Assembly (NCBI GenBank): GCA_016806645.1 | Contig: JACSYO010000132.1 | Span: 702,501 to 766,500 of the forward strand | Direction of reading: 5' to 3' | Length of the DNA stretch: 64,000 nt | Source of the DNA: Ophiodon elongatus | Taxonomy: Eukaryota > Chordata > Actinopteri > Perciformes > Hexagrammidae | Shown: positions 11,808 through 22,735 of the stretch, one piece after another | Layout of the letters: each line of letters starts with the position of its first letter | Position numbering within the stretch: position 1 is the first letter of the stretch | Position numbers and translations under genes: made by a program | Notes under the pieces: generated by a model | Seen by the model: only the letters and a program-made list of their open reading frames with translations | Database searches by the model: none | Told to the model about the DNA's origin: nothing

Positions 11808-13670
11808 ACTGAAGCCACTTTTTCAAAACTCTTACAGTCTGCATAACCAACATGCATCTTGACCAATTAGTTAATCTCAGCTCCTAAACTCACTCAAACC
11901 ACCAACACACTTCATACACGTCTCAAAATAAACTCATGCGACCAAAACACTGACTGGCAACAATTATCACTCAGAAAGGAAAAAGGAAACATTGCCACTT
12001 ATAAAACACTGACTTAAAAAGAACAGGGAAAGTCACATACATGATGAACTTTTATCTTTGAAGTTTTAATAACTTTTCACATAAATCAGTTTTTCATTAT
12101 AGAAGAGGAATAATATATTTTCACTTTATTGACTGTAGTAAAGTATATGTAACAAGAATTAATCAGAAATTAAGCAATTTGCTTCAATATCCTTGATTTG
12201 TTATATATCCCAGCATATATAAACCCCCATCAGGCGTTACACATCTCACCTGAGTGTGAGATTTGGTTAAAACCACAACACTGGTGCCTCATTGGTTCGC
12301 TACATGAAGTGATCTCAAGTAAGAGGCTGTTGTCTGGGTAGAAATAGGTCATCGTTTATTTGTTTGTTTGAGTTTAACTTAACTTTTACTGTGTCATTGT
12401 GTACAACACGGACCTCCTCAAACATAATCTTTGTTCTTGCTGCTGTGTGTAATATTGTTGCCCCACACCCCTGGGATTTGATTGTGTTTAGATTGTGTTA
12501 GCCACCACCAGAAAGGTCAGTAAACTGTACTTCATCAGTCCTGTGTCACGGCTGCTGGACCTGAGTATGCCAGTCGGGCTTCTGGGTGATAAAGTTATTG
12601 TACTGCTGCGGTGAGGATCTACTTTGTCTTTCTTTGAGTCCTCTCCCTTCTTTTCTAACTACACACCGTAAGCACAGCTACGGGAGATATTTGGGGTTAA
12701 GTGTCTTGCCCAAGAACACATCGACATGGGCTAGCGTAGCCGGGGCTCAAACAGCCGATCCTCTGATTGAAGGATGACCCTGCTCACCACTAAGGCACCG
12801 TTTCCCCCCCCCCCCCCCACATTGTGGTGTCTTGCGTGATGTAACCACTCACGTGACTGCGTCCACCATCTCTCTCTCTTTCTCTCTGCTCCCCCTCCTA
12901 CACACACGCACACGCACTCCCCTTCCCACTTGCTTGTTTGTTGCTTTCAGGTTTTGTATGCTTGTAATTGTATAATAGATGTTTGTTTATTTATAATACG
13001 ATTGATTTTTTTATCAGTAGTGTTAAGATAAATAAACTCTGTTATAGTTAAAAGAGCAGTTTCTGAGATTATTATGTGCATATGTGTTGTAGTAATAGCT
13101 GGTTGTTATAGTCAGAGCTCACATTCAAACCTTCACTGTTCCCTCTATGAATGTGGAAGAGTACTTGAGACTTCATCCACAGTTTGGGTATTGGTCCCTG
13201 ATCCCAGGGTGGTGCCCCGTTATTATTACTATATCTTAATAATCCTATTGATCTCAATAGTTTTAATAATAATAATAATAATACATTTTTATACTTGTTA
13301 ATAACCAAACACACTCATGACGGATCCCAACAACACTGTGGTTCACAACATGGTCAACAATCGTGTCTTTATCTCATCAGAGACCACCGCTGTTGGTCTT
13401 CCTCTCCTTTGTCCTCCACGTTCTCTGTCTCCGTGCCCCTCTTCTGTCCCCACCAACCTTCTTCTTCATCCATGTTTTCAAACTAAATCACAGTGAAGCC
13501 GTCCCCTTCTGTCTGTTTGGTAACGAGACTAAAAACAGGACTTCTGGGAAGGCTTTCAGCTGAAATTGCAATCAGCTGTGGAATGATTATTATTTCATTT
13601 TATTATAAGTATTCTGCCAATTTTTGTATGTATTTCAATATGGTTGCTGCAGAAATCCATGGATATATAC
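11808..13670 (-). mobile_element. Tc1/mariner-type MITE copy A, truncated and interrupted
   Basis: Two blocks are reverse-complement homologues of the element at 51,416-52,515. Positions 11,808-12,217 match 52,092-52,490, and 13,335-13,670 match about 51,690-52,020. Between them lies 1,117 bp of unrelated DNA (12,218-13,334) in place of 71 bp in the intact copy. Both terminal inverted repeats are missing. A roughly 21-bp internal block at 13,359-13,379 is inverted relative to the intact copy. Confidence 0.85.
12661..12806 (-). mobile_element. tRNA-derived SINE, copy 2 (head only)
   Basis: It lies inside the DNA that interrupts MITE copy A. It carries GTGTCTTGCCCAAGAACAC, ATCGACATGGGCTAGC and, on the minus strand, a decayed B-box region before a CACTAAGGCACCG end. 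A run of about 16 C follows at 12,804-12,820. Confidence 0.8.
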
Positions 13671-14929
13671 ACAATTACATGTTTGTTTGTTTGTATGTAT
13701 GTATACATATTTCCCATACCAAAGGCCGAGCACTCGGACGAGCGGCTCTGCTATAGTGCTAACAAACACTGTGAAAGGAGGATCATTTCACAGTGATCGT
13801 CGATATATGGCTCCTGCACATTTAAGCGAACAGTAGTTGAATATGATTCACGCTTTGGATGTGTGTAACAAGTCACACTTCGTGAAGGACTGCAGTCAGG
13901 TAGGTGCTAAATTGTGAAGCACTTCAGTAATCTGACATTTAACTGTTTTACAAATACATTGATTTTCTCCACACTCACTGTCAGTAAGCATCTTTAGAGC
14001 ACTGTGTAATTAACTCCACTGAGAGGTAATAGCTCATTTAAGCTTTTCAATTACAAACACATATATTTAAGTCAAACTGTAGTATAAAGATGGTCTTTGG
14101 TTTCAATTTCAAGCAGTTAAAACATCTTTCATACTTTTTGTGAAATAATTCAGAGGACAAAAAAAAACGTTTCTTCTCTATCTCTTGGAATTACTTCTTA
14201 AACCATCTTTTCCAAAAAAAGAAGAAGCTTCAAACAACTTAGAAAGAGAATTTTGTGTCAGCTGATGTTATGCACACAAAGTGGCCCATTGTGGAATTCT
14301 CTTTTCATTTTGGGTTGTGCAATGCTTGTTCTCCGGTCTAAATTTAAATTATATGCAGCTACCGTATAATCTTATCTTGTCTTATCATGTAAGGCTGTTT
14401 TTAAGTACAGTGTGTCCTTTTTCTATCCCTTATCCCCCTCAGATTCACAATTTTAACTTTCCAAAAGTCAAAACCTCACACTGTAAAGTGCACTTCACTC
14501 TCTAAGAAACAGCCCCATTATTTTATGTATCATTAGGCAGATTAAAACATAACATAACATATGGCCACCAAATGGGTAACAAAAGTTCCCTATGCATAGA
14601 AAGTGCATTTATTATTATTATTTAGTGTTGCCAGTTGGAGTAAAAATAGACAGTTATATGAATCCAATGCTGATGCATCAAATACAGTCTATCTTCTCTC
14701 TACGTTCTTTATTTTAAGTACTTACACATTACAAAAAGTAAAAATCACAAATTGTAATGATAATTCTTTAGAAGTCAGAAAAATGTTCAGTAAAATATTG
14801 TTGCATTGACTTTTTATACATGTACAGAACAAAACTTTAACACTGCTACGAGGAACTTTGATGTTGTGTTGATATTGGCGGTCCGTGTGGACTAAAGCGG
14901 TAGTGTTTCAGAGCACCAGATTTCTTTTT
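13671..14929. other. Noncoding; no gene seen
   Basis: AT-rich sequence with short GTTT and GTAT runs near 13,680-13,710. No exon, RNA gene or recognised repeat. Confidence 0.6.
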
Positions 14930-15215
14930 AGAAAACCTCTGCTGCTTATTGCAGGGTTTGACAGTCCTGTTTCTGGTTCTGGTTCTCCCATGCCTCCCTT
15001 CCTTCCAGCGGGCCTAACAATACGGCCTGGCCCTCCAGCAGCGTGACGTCTGTGTCGGCTCCGAGCGGGGACCGGAGGCTCAGTGAGGCTAGTCGAGCAA
15101 AGTGGAATCTGGGTCTGTCCGCGGTGGGCTGGTTGCTGCTGGAGGCCCGGCTGGAGGCCCGGCTGGAGGCTGAACTGAAGGAGTTTTTGCTTCATGACCA
15201 GCAACTGATTTAGAA
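14930..15215 (-). repeat. Dispersed repeat R3, copy a (GC-rich)
   Basis: The minus strand of about 15,090-15,195 resembles plus-strand 22,600-22,735. Both contain AAACTCCT followed by a CTCCAGC/GGGCCTCCAG block, a CAGCCCAC or CAGTCCAC block and ACAGACCCAGAT. A 12-bp unit (GCTGGAGGCCCG) repeats about three times at 15,137-15,172. The GC-rich minus-strand frame of 111 codons is probably not a gene. Confidence 0.55.
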
Positions 15216-16490
15216 GAGAAGTTCCTACCACAGTCCACAACAAAGGAACGTGTCACCAACATGAAGCATCGCAGGTAGCGTCATACTTTATGACAAATGA
15301 CCCGTTTAATTGTTGAGGTTGCTTAAAGAGTCTGCCACAACTACCAATATGGAGTCTTTTTCTTCCTCTCCATTTCTCTGTTTCCAGTCAGCATTAATAT
15401 ATTTCTCCATCCTCCATTACCCCACGGTCCTGGCTTGTTCAGGGATATTGTTGGGTCTGAACTGGGAGTTTACCAAGAAATCAGTAGACCCCCTATATAT
15501 CCTTGGATTTTATGTAATTAGGACATTTTCCAGAGGTTAGCGGCACTTTCAAAAAACCTCCTTAACAACCCTTCCAAGTGGAAGAGGGCTTGGGTGCTCA
15601 CAATTCAACCAGGCAAGGATTAATTTTATGCTGAGATGACTGGCAACATCAACGGACATTGTTTAGGCCCAGCTTCTTCTCATTTGACTCACACAAAACA
15701 CCAGATGTCATCTCACACAAACTGATTATTTGTGTTAGGAGGTGTGCCATCCCAAGCTAGCTGCCGTCCAGAGATATAAAAAAAAAAACAAGAAAAAAAA
15801 AAAAAAACTCTACATTATGGCCAAAATCGGAGATCCTCTCTATCCTCTAAAAGCCTCCTAACAAGATCAGGGATTGAATCATCCACATTGTGAAATAAGG
15901 ATTCCTTATCTCAGAAACCAATTTATGGCAAATGCTTGAGTGGCATTCAGCACGTTCAGCATGGAAACTTGCACACACAACACTTTAGTCACAGCATGAC
16001 ATGTTAAGCACATCTCTCACAGACAAGATCAAAGCACAGATGCAAAAGTGCGCTGCATATTATTTTGCACACTGAAATGTAGGGAGAGAGTCCTCAGAAG
16101 ATCGAATGAATAATTAGAAAAGGGAGGAAGAACCAATACAGTTAAGTGATATGCCCATGAGACTTGATATTAATAAAAGATTATGTTAAATTATTTCTTT
16201 CTCTTACATGTAATCATTACATCTGCACATGCTTTTAGCCAGGCATGTGTCTGTGGATGGCAAAGTCCACTTTGGTCTCAACTGAAATATCCAAAAACTA
16301 GTGGATGGATTGGATTTGATGGAATTGATAGTGCATTGATAGTTCATGTCCTCCTCAGGATGACTTTTCAACTAGTGCCGTCAAAGTATACACGTGTGTA
16401 CACTGGTGTGTCTTCCTCATTTTTAATACACTCCTGGAGAGTACATCTTCCTGGATTTTCTGTTTGTTATTTTTTTCTCACAATCTAGAG
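15216..16490. other. Noncoding; no gene seen
   Basis: Poly-A-rich patch at 15,777-15,806. No supported exon or repeat family. Confidence 0.6.
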
Positions 16491-16584
16491 ACATGATATA
16501 TATATATATATAGATATATATATATATATATCTATATATGTATATATATAGATATATACATATATATACGTGTATATATATATG

Positions 16585-16615
<31 letters not shown>

Positions 16616-16642
16616 AGATATATGTATATATGTATATATATA
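16491..16642. repeat. (TA)n-rich microsatellite with TATATATG and TATACG variants
   Basis: About 150 bp of alternating T and A interrupted by G or C every 10-20 bases (TAGATA, TATGTA, TACGTG). Much of it is self-complementary. Long TA-derived minus-strand frames here (YIYIYIY) are artefacts. Confidence 0.95.
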
Positions 16643-16684
16643 CAAATTAATAATGACATTCCCATCAGCCTCAGCGTGACTGTG

Positions 16685-16835
16685 TGTCGTGCCATTAAGC
16701 AGGTTTTTGCATGCTGACATGCTAAATTAACATGGTGAACATGGTAATTATACCTGATTAACATCAGCATGTTAGCATTTACTTCAATGCAGCACTGTGC
16801 CTAAGCAGCCTCACAGAGCAGCTAGCGTGGCTAAC
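16685..16835 (+). repeat. Dispersed repeat R2, copy b
   Basis: It contains GCATGCTGACATGCTAAA, CATGGTGAACATGGTAATTA, ATCAGCATGTTAGCATTTA and CCTCACAGAGCAGCTAGC. It is the opposite-orientation partner of 10,096-10,262. The order of blocks matches a repeat common in fish DNA as far as I recall. Confidence 0.75.
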
Positions 16836-17272
16836 GCCTATGACACACAAGTCAAAGTTGTAAGGGTAAAATGTTAGCAAACCCTTGAGTGATTTTACTG
16901 AAACACTAAGGAGAAATAATGGAACATGGGCATGGATGACCTGGTCACTGCTTTTTGTGAGACTGCATAGCTTTAGTAGTAGTTCCACGTTCCAAATATT
17001 GAGACAATGTCCCTCGTTTTGATTGGCTTTAGTTTTCAAAATTCAGCCACTGCAGGAAAGCGAAAGTTCTAAAATCTGTCTTTCATCCAATGGCTGTGAA
17101 GAAATCAGTAAAGGGTGCCATCACGGCACTGTGTTTGAGCAAAATGTGCACACGTGACTTGTGACTGCCTTGTGACACTTCAAAGTGACGAGCTTTGCAG
17201 ATTTAAGTGGATTATGATGAAACTTCCACAAACAATAGGAAATGCAGCTTCAACAAAGGCTGGGAAATACTT
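16836..17272. other. Noncoding; no gene seen
   Basis: It may be a continuation of repeat R2 but there is no second copy here to align with. No exon. Confidence 0.5.
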
Positions 17273-17548
17273 ATGGTAAATAGTAAATGGACTGTACTTG
17301 TATAGTGCTTTTCTATTTTTCCGACCACTCAAAGCGCTTTTCACCCATTCATACCCTGATGGCTACCATGCAAGGTGCCACCTGCCCAACAGGGCTATCT
17401 AAACATCCATATCCATTCTTACACCGCAATTTGGGATTAAGTGTCTTGCCCAAGGACACATTGACATGAACTAGTGGAGCCGGGGATTGAACCACCAATA
17501 ATCTGCTTGAAGGACGACCCTGTTCTACCACTGAGTCACAGTCGCCCA
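17273..17548 (-). mobile_element. tRNA-derived SINE, copy 3 (near full length)
   Basis: On the minus strand it begins with a tRNA-like head (GGCGACTGTGACTCAGTGG, matching an A box, and GGTTCAATCCCC, matching a B box). The family body follows, and it ends in the tail read on plus as ATGGTAAATAGTAAATGG. The tail motif is partly duplicated. Confidence 0.88.
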
Positions 17549-19952
17549 CTTAGAACTTAGAACTGAGTGAAGTTGGTGAAAGGTGATTCTAAGAGTGATT
17601 TCTCTGTTTGACACGGGGTCGGAATAGCCTATAACATGAAGAGTCACAGTGCATGTGGGGGTCACAGGAAACACCTAGTTCAAAAATGAGCTGAGCGGCT
17701 CAGACCTCGGGGGGGAAGTTACACTTTAAGTTTGACATTGTATCAAAATTGTAGATGCCCTCTCAGCATTAGTAACGCTTCCCACATTGTCCCACATAAA
17801 CATACTCTTTGTCCCACATTTGGTTTGTTGGGATCTGGTCAAAGACAAGTCCTCCTTCTTGCCACTTAAAATTAAAAATTCACAAATGGTTGAGGACTGG
17901 TTTAGTCCATGAATTTCTGAGACAAATATGAGTGGTGCTGGATGACTGATTCTCTTTGCTTCAGATATTAAAAGAGAGCCTTTATGTCATGTTCTATATT
18001 TTATATGTCTTAGCCCTTTGGGTTATTTTTTTCTCATGTCTATTTATACTTTTACTTAAATATTAATATTCCAAGATTCATTGTTCCATTTCTGCATATT
18101 TACATCATATGCAGACAGTATCCTTTATAGTATGAATGTATGAAGAGTTTAATATACAGAATCATGTCACCTGTAAAGACCCGTTCTCGCTTTGTGACAG
18201 CAAAATACCATCTATTACCCAGAATATTTTTTTTTTTCAAATGGCATTATGTTTAACCACAGTTACAAAATTGCATTAGTTGTAGCAGGGAAATTATCTG
18301 CCTCTGTATTAATAGTATCCAATGAGACTTATTTTGTAATACTCATTATTAAGTCCCGAGGTGTATGCTGTCCACTGGCACAAAAGATGAAATGCTGCAT
18401 GAGCCCATGAACTCACGAACCTGTTTCAAGCCTGGCTGTCTTTCTGTCTGCCTCGGCCTGCTTCTGACTCTCTCTTGGTCATCTTCGGTCTCTGTTCACA
18501 TATATATTTGTACTCTATTCTCATTCTGCCTCTTTCTTTATTTCACTGGAGAGGGAACATAATCCCTATGAAAGCCAGGAGTTTGTGGCCACAGCCATGT
18601 GGCACGGTGTGGTCGAATACATCCATGTGTGTAGTTGGACTAAAAGAGTTCAACAGAAACCCGGACACCAAACAATCACAGATAGCTATAGTGCAACACA
18701 AGAACCGTTTTTATCAAATTTTCTTTTACAAAATTGAGGGGACAGCTGAGGAAAACTGTATATTTCATAATTTGGGTGATTGTTAATGAGACAAAGAGAA
18801 GAATTGATGTAGCTGAACAGTTTCAAAGCTCCTTTTAACTACTTAAAACAAAAGTGTATGAAATAAGCAACTTACCCAGTTAAGGCATAAATATCTACAA
18901 GTATACTTCTGCAATCAAGAAATGTGTGTCATCTTACAGCCTGAGAACATGTATACGAAGGGCTTGGGACACGCTCTGCCACTTAGCTCATGCACCATTT
19001 AATATATGGTTAATGTGGAGTAGTGCGTAAGTGTTTCACCAAGTATTTTTCTGTACACTGTGTTCCATTGGGTGCTTGGTAACCAACCTGATGCTCTGTA
19101 AAAAGACTCAAAGTCCTCTGTTGCTAGAAGTGCTTTCTTTCAAATAGGTAAACCAGCTGACAATGAACTCAGCTGTCTTTGGTCCAGCATAGCATTGATG
19201 CTGATACAATCTGTCTGATCACTTTTCACATTAATCTTTTGGCACTCAGAACATTTACAGTAACTCTTATTATATAACACTATAGAAGCATGCAATGCAG
19301 TAACACATAACTAAGGCCCAAAAAAAAAAAAAAGAATTAACAAAGCAACACAAATTCTGGCTGTTGACAAAAACGGACCGCTTGAAGATGCACCAGGGAG
19401 CCGTGACACAACAATGCAGTGATGGGCATTCATGTGACACTACTGGTGTTATTTATAACTCATATAGCACTCCTACAGCTACCTTTAAGTAACAGTCCGA
19501 ATTTTAATACTGACCAGTTATCAAGTACATTTTAAAACACGATTAGCTGTTATTAAATGTCTTTATATATTTTAGAGCCAGAGAAGTTAATGCTTCATTC
19601 ACACACTATTGTCACAGCGTAGGTTTCAAACGTGATATGAACAGCGGTCTCCTGAGTGAAAGTCCTGTGATACGGCAAAAACAAATGTTAAAAAGAACAT
19701 AAGTTTCCCTCGAAACATAATAGGCAATGCAGTTTCATTATAATGGAACAAAATGTTTAAGGACCTGGTAGGTGGATTTTGGTACCATTGCACAGAGCAA
19801 GGGTAGTTGTTTCCCTCGGTTACCAGTCTTTGTGCTAAGCCATTAAACTACTGTTGGTTGTAGCCTTACATAAAAACATTTTGATTATGTATTCAGGACA
19901 GTGCACATTAATCCAAATCGTCACTTAACAACATATACAGTATGGAACTCTC
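17549..19952. other. Noncoding; no gene seen apart from a short R1 piece
   Basis: No supported exon. Poly-T at 18,228-18,238 and poly-A at 19,320-19,333. Repeat R1 copy b is listed separately. Confidence 0.6.
19635..19669 (+). repeat. Dispersed repeat R1, copy b (short)
   Basis: ATATGAACAGCGGTCTCCTG then AGTGAAAGTCCTGTG, matching copies at 4,491-4,525 and 37,410-37,442 with few differences. Homology fades after GTCCTGTG. Confidence 0.7.
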
Positions 19953-20254
19953 CGACTGTAGCTCAGTGGTGAGCAGGGTCGTTCTTCAATCAGAGGATTG
20001 GCAGTTCGATCCCCGGCTCCACTAGTTCATGTCGATGTGTCCTTCGGCAAGACACTTAATCTCAAAATGTTCCCGTAGCTGTGCCTACGGTGTGTGACTG
20101 TTGTATGAATGTTAGTTAGTTCTGATGGGCAGATGGCAGCTTGCATGGTAGCTCCTCCCATCAGTGTGTAAATGGGTGAATGATGACAAGTAAATCTCTT
20201 TGAGTGGTCGGAAGACTGAAAAAGCTCTATACAAGTAAAAGTCCATTTACCATC
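19953..20254 (+). mobile_element. tRNA-derived SINE, copy 4 (plus orientation)
   Basis: The only plus-strand copy, so its structure is easy to read. CTGTAGCTCAGTGGTGAGC holds an A-box match, and AGTTCGATCCCCGG at 20,007-20,020 holds a B-box match. The body contains GTCGATGTGTCCTTCGGCAA and GTGGTCGGAAGACTG, and it ends in AAAGTCCATTTACCATC. It is not a functional tRNA gene: the arms do not pair as a cloverleaf beyond the promoter boxes. Confidence 0.9.
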
Positions 20255-21724
20255 AGGAAGTAACCACGTTCAAAAATATTGTTATAAATCTTGACTGGAA
20301 GTATTTATTGCAGGACAGTGACAAAACATCAAACTCAAGTTTGCTGCATTAAAGTCCGATGTGTTACTAGCCCATCCACCAAAAGAATCCAATCACTTGC
20401 TGCATTGTCATCGACCGTCCTGTCCAGTGGATTTGTCCAAAATGAATTAAATTCCAAGAATGCTGGGCAAACTACAGCAACCTAGTAGACATACCTGATC
20501 TTAAATCTGATCTAAAGATAATACGTTTTGGGTAAAGGTATTTTAGGAGACAAATGAGACAATTCTAGGAAATGGATAATGGCTCATTATAATGCCAGGT
20601 GATTATTCTTTGATATTCGATTTCAGGGAGTTCAGCCCAGGGAGTCATTCGGCTCATAGTTAGTCCTCTGTGTGCAGTTGCACTGCTATGCATGATAAAA
20701 AAAGAACCTAAATCCAATGAGGTGACCGGAGGGTCATACAGGGTCACAGAGAGAAAAGAAAATTCTCTGCTGTGTCCACTCAGCTATACATAACAATGGC
20801 CTCAGCAGCATGTGCATCTGCAAGAGAGCATGATACACTTGAGTAATGTGAAAATTCTGTTAATGGTTTTTCATCTACTCCATTTGCCTTGCTAAGTAGC
20901 TTCATAGCTAAGAGTAAAAGAAACATCAATTCAGCCTTGAGGCAGCTAACATGCAGTATTTTGCATACACTAATGACCAGCTGGAGTGAGATATGACCTT
21001 AAAGTACAAGTTATCAAGAACGAAGGCTCAGTTGAGTCAAAAACCTATATTTTCATTATCTGTGGGGAGTTGGCATGGGTTTTAATTATGACCCCAAAGA
21101 AGCGCCTTCACCTGAAGTCTAAATTAGGGGGAATGAAGAACAAAGGCAGGGATGGATGAAGGATGAGATAAAAGTCATCTAAACATCCTTCAAGATTATA
21201 ATGAATATGTATGTATTCATTTTAGTGTGGCTATATTGTCAACGAGCTAGTCAAAAAAGTAATATCTTGCTCCTAAACTGTCAGAGGGGTAGGAAAAAAA
21301 ACTGAACTACCTCAGTTCAGAAGATGTAAGTGATGGGTTTATGATGTGCGGATGATAGAGTGAGTGTTACCTGTAAAGCAATGAACCTGAAACTTGTTTC
21401 TCCGCGGTGAAAACGCATGGAACGATCTGAGGACTGCATGCAAATGGCATGTCTTTGTTCTGAACTTTTCTATTGTGTTTCTAGGATTCTATTTTGGTAA
21501 AGAAGGAGTATGTCTGTTTAAAGAAGCTCAATGACAAACTTCTTCAAATAAACACTGAAGAACAAGCCCAATTAAGATGATCAGCTATCAGCTGTAGTTG
21601 ATCTTCAGCCTGCCAAAAATAAACCTACCATTGAGAACAGAGAGGTTATGAGCTCACCAATTTTTTTGTCTGTGAATATGGAAGTCTTGAGTCTCTTCCC
21701 CTCTAGACAAAAAAACCCACTAAC
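20255..21724. other. Noncoding; no gene seen
   Basis: No supported exon, RNA gene or recognised repeat. Confidence 0.6.
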
Positions 21725-21964
21725 ATGGTAAATGGACTGTACTCGTATGGCGCTTTTCTAGTTTTGCGACCGGACAAAGTGCTTTTACCCTACATGTCAT
21801 TCAGCCATTCACACCCATTCATGCACCGCTTGCACAGCATACGGGAGCAATTTGGGGTTAAGTGTCTTTCCCAAGAACACATCGACATGGGCTAGCAGAG
21901 CTGGTGATCCGACCACCGATATTCTGACTGAAGGGCCCGCTCTAGCACTGAGCCACAGTCGCCA
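21725..21964 (-). mobile_element. tRNA-derived SINE, copy 5
   Basis: The tail read on plus is ATGGTAAATGGACTGTAC. The body contains GGGGTTAAGTGTCTTTCCC and GAACACATCGACATGGG. The head is the minus strand of CACTGAGCCACAGTCGCC (A box GGCTCAGTG). The B box is mutated (GGTCGGATCACC). Confidence 0.88.
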
Positions 21965-22583
21965 TCTGGCTTTTGTCTTTGGTAGGAAAGGAAACAACCG
22001 ATATTCATCCCCGGGACCAATGACTCTGCAGTGGTCCCGGGTATTTATCGGGTCCAGCTCCGATCAGCGGTGATGGAAACTCATATGAACCAGCTACATG
22101 TTACCTGCTCACCACCCATTGGACAGATAAAGTAAGCCACTAACCATTTCACTCAGGCGTGTGTGGAGACCAAAGGAGAGCTAAAAGGAGAGTGAATATT
22201 TGACTCATAATTGTCGGACTCCAAATGAATGCTGATGTTCCTCTGTGTCTGCTGGACAAGTGAATGCGGAATTTGCCTTAACAACTTCCAAAGGTAATGT
22301 TAGTGTTTTGTTTACAGCTTGTTCTGCTGCACCCAAATGGCCAAAAGTCATTTAACCCACATCCTACCAACATATTTAACTACAAGGACTACCAACTGGG
22401 GTCCCTGAGAACCTCAAGGTTAAACTTCCCTCATAGTAAAATGTTAACTTATCTCTTCTGAAAACATAATTTACATCAGTAAACATCAGTAAATGAAACC
22501 ATCAGAGAGAAGATTGTCTATTTCTATATAGTTATTGGTCATGCTTGTCATCGGTGCCACCGGGTCGGATTCTGGTGAAATCA
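21965..22583. other. Noncoding; possible repeat fragment
   Basis: Positions 22,050-22,270 (GGAGACCAAAGGAGAGC, AGAGTGAATATTTGACTC) have the texture of a dispersed fish repeat, possibly related to 54,740-55,290. The match inside the window is too weak to call. Confidence 0.4.
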
Positions 22584-22735
22584 GATGAAATCATGCAGGT
22601 TCAACAGAAACTCCTCCAGCGGGGCCTCCAGAAGAGACCAGTCCACTTTGAACAGACCCAGATCTGGCTTCACTTCAGCTTTGACCTGCAGTCTGAAGCT
22701 CCGTTTGGAGATGATAGAATAATGTACCTGTGATG
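22584..22735 (+). repeat. Dispersed repeat R3, copy b
   Basis: See copy a at 14,930-15,215. Shared ordered blocks include CAGAAACTCCTCCAGC, GGGGCCTCCAG and ACAGACCCAGATCT. Frames in both copies give similar short peptides (KLLQ, then QTQI), but neither is open far enough to be a gene. Confidence 0.55.

Noticed and set aside
16423..16770. 115-codon frame rich in Tyr-Ile
   Set aside because: Translation of the (TA)n repeat.
19953..20025. Possible tRNA gene
   Set aside because: A and B boxes are present, but the arms do not form a cloverleaf and the same sequence recurs six times with a SINE body and tail.
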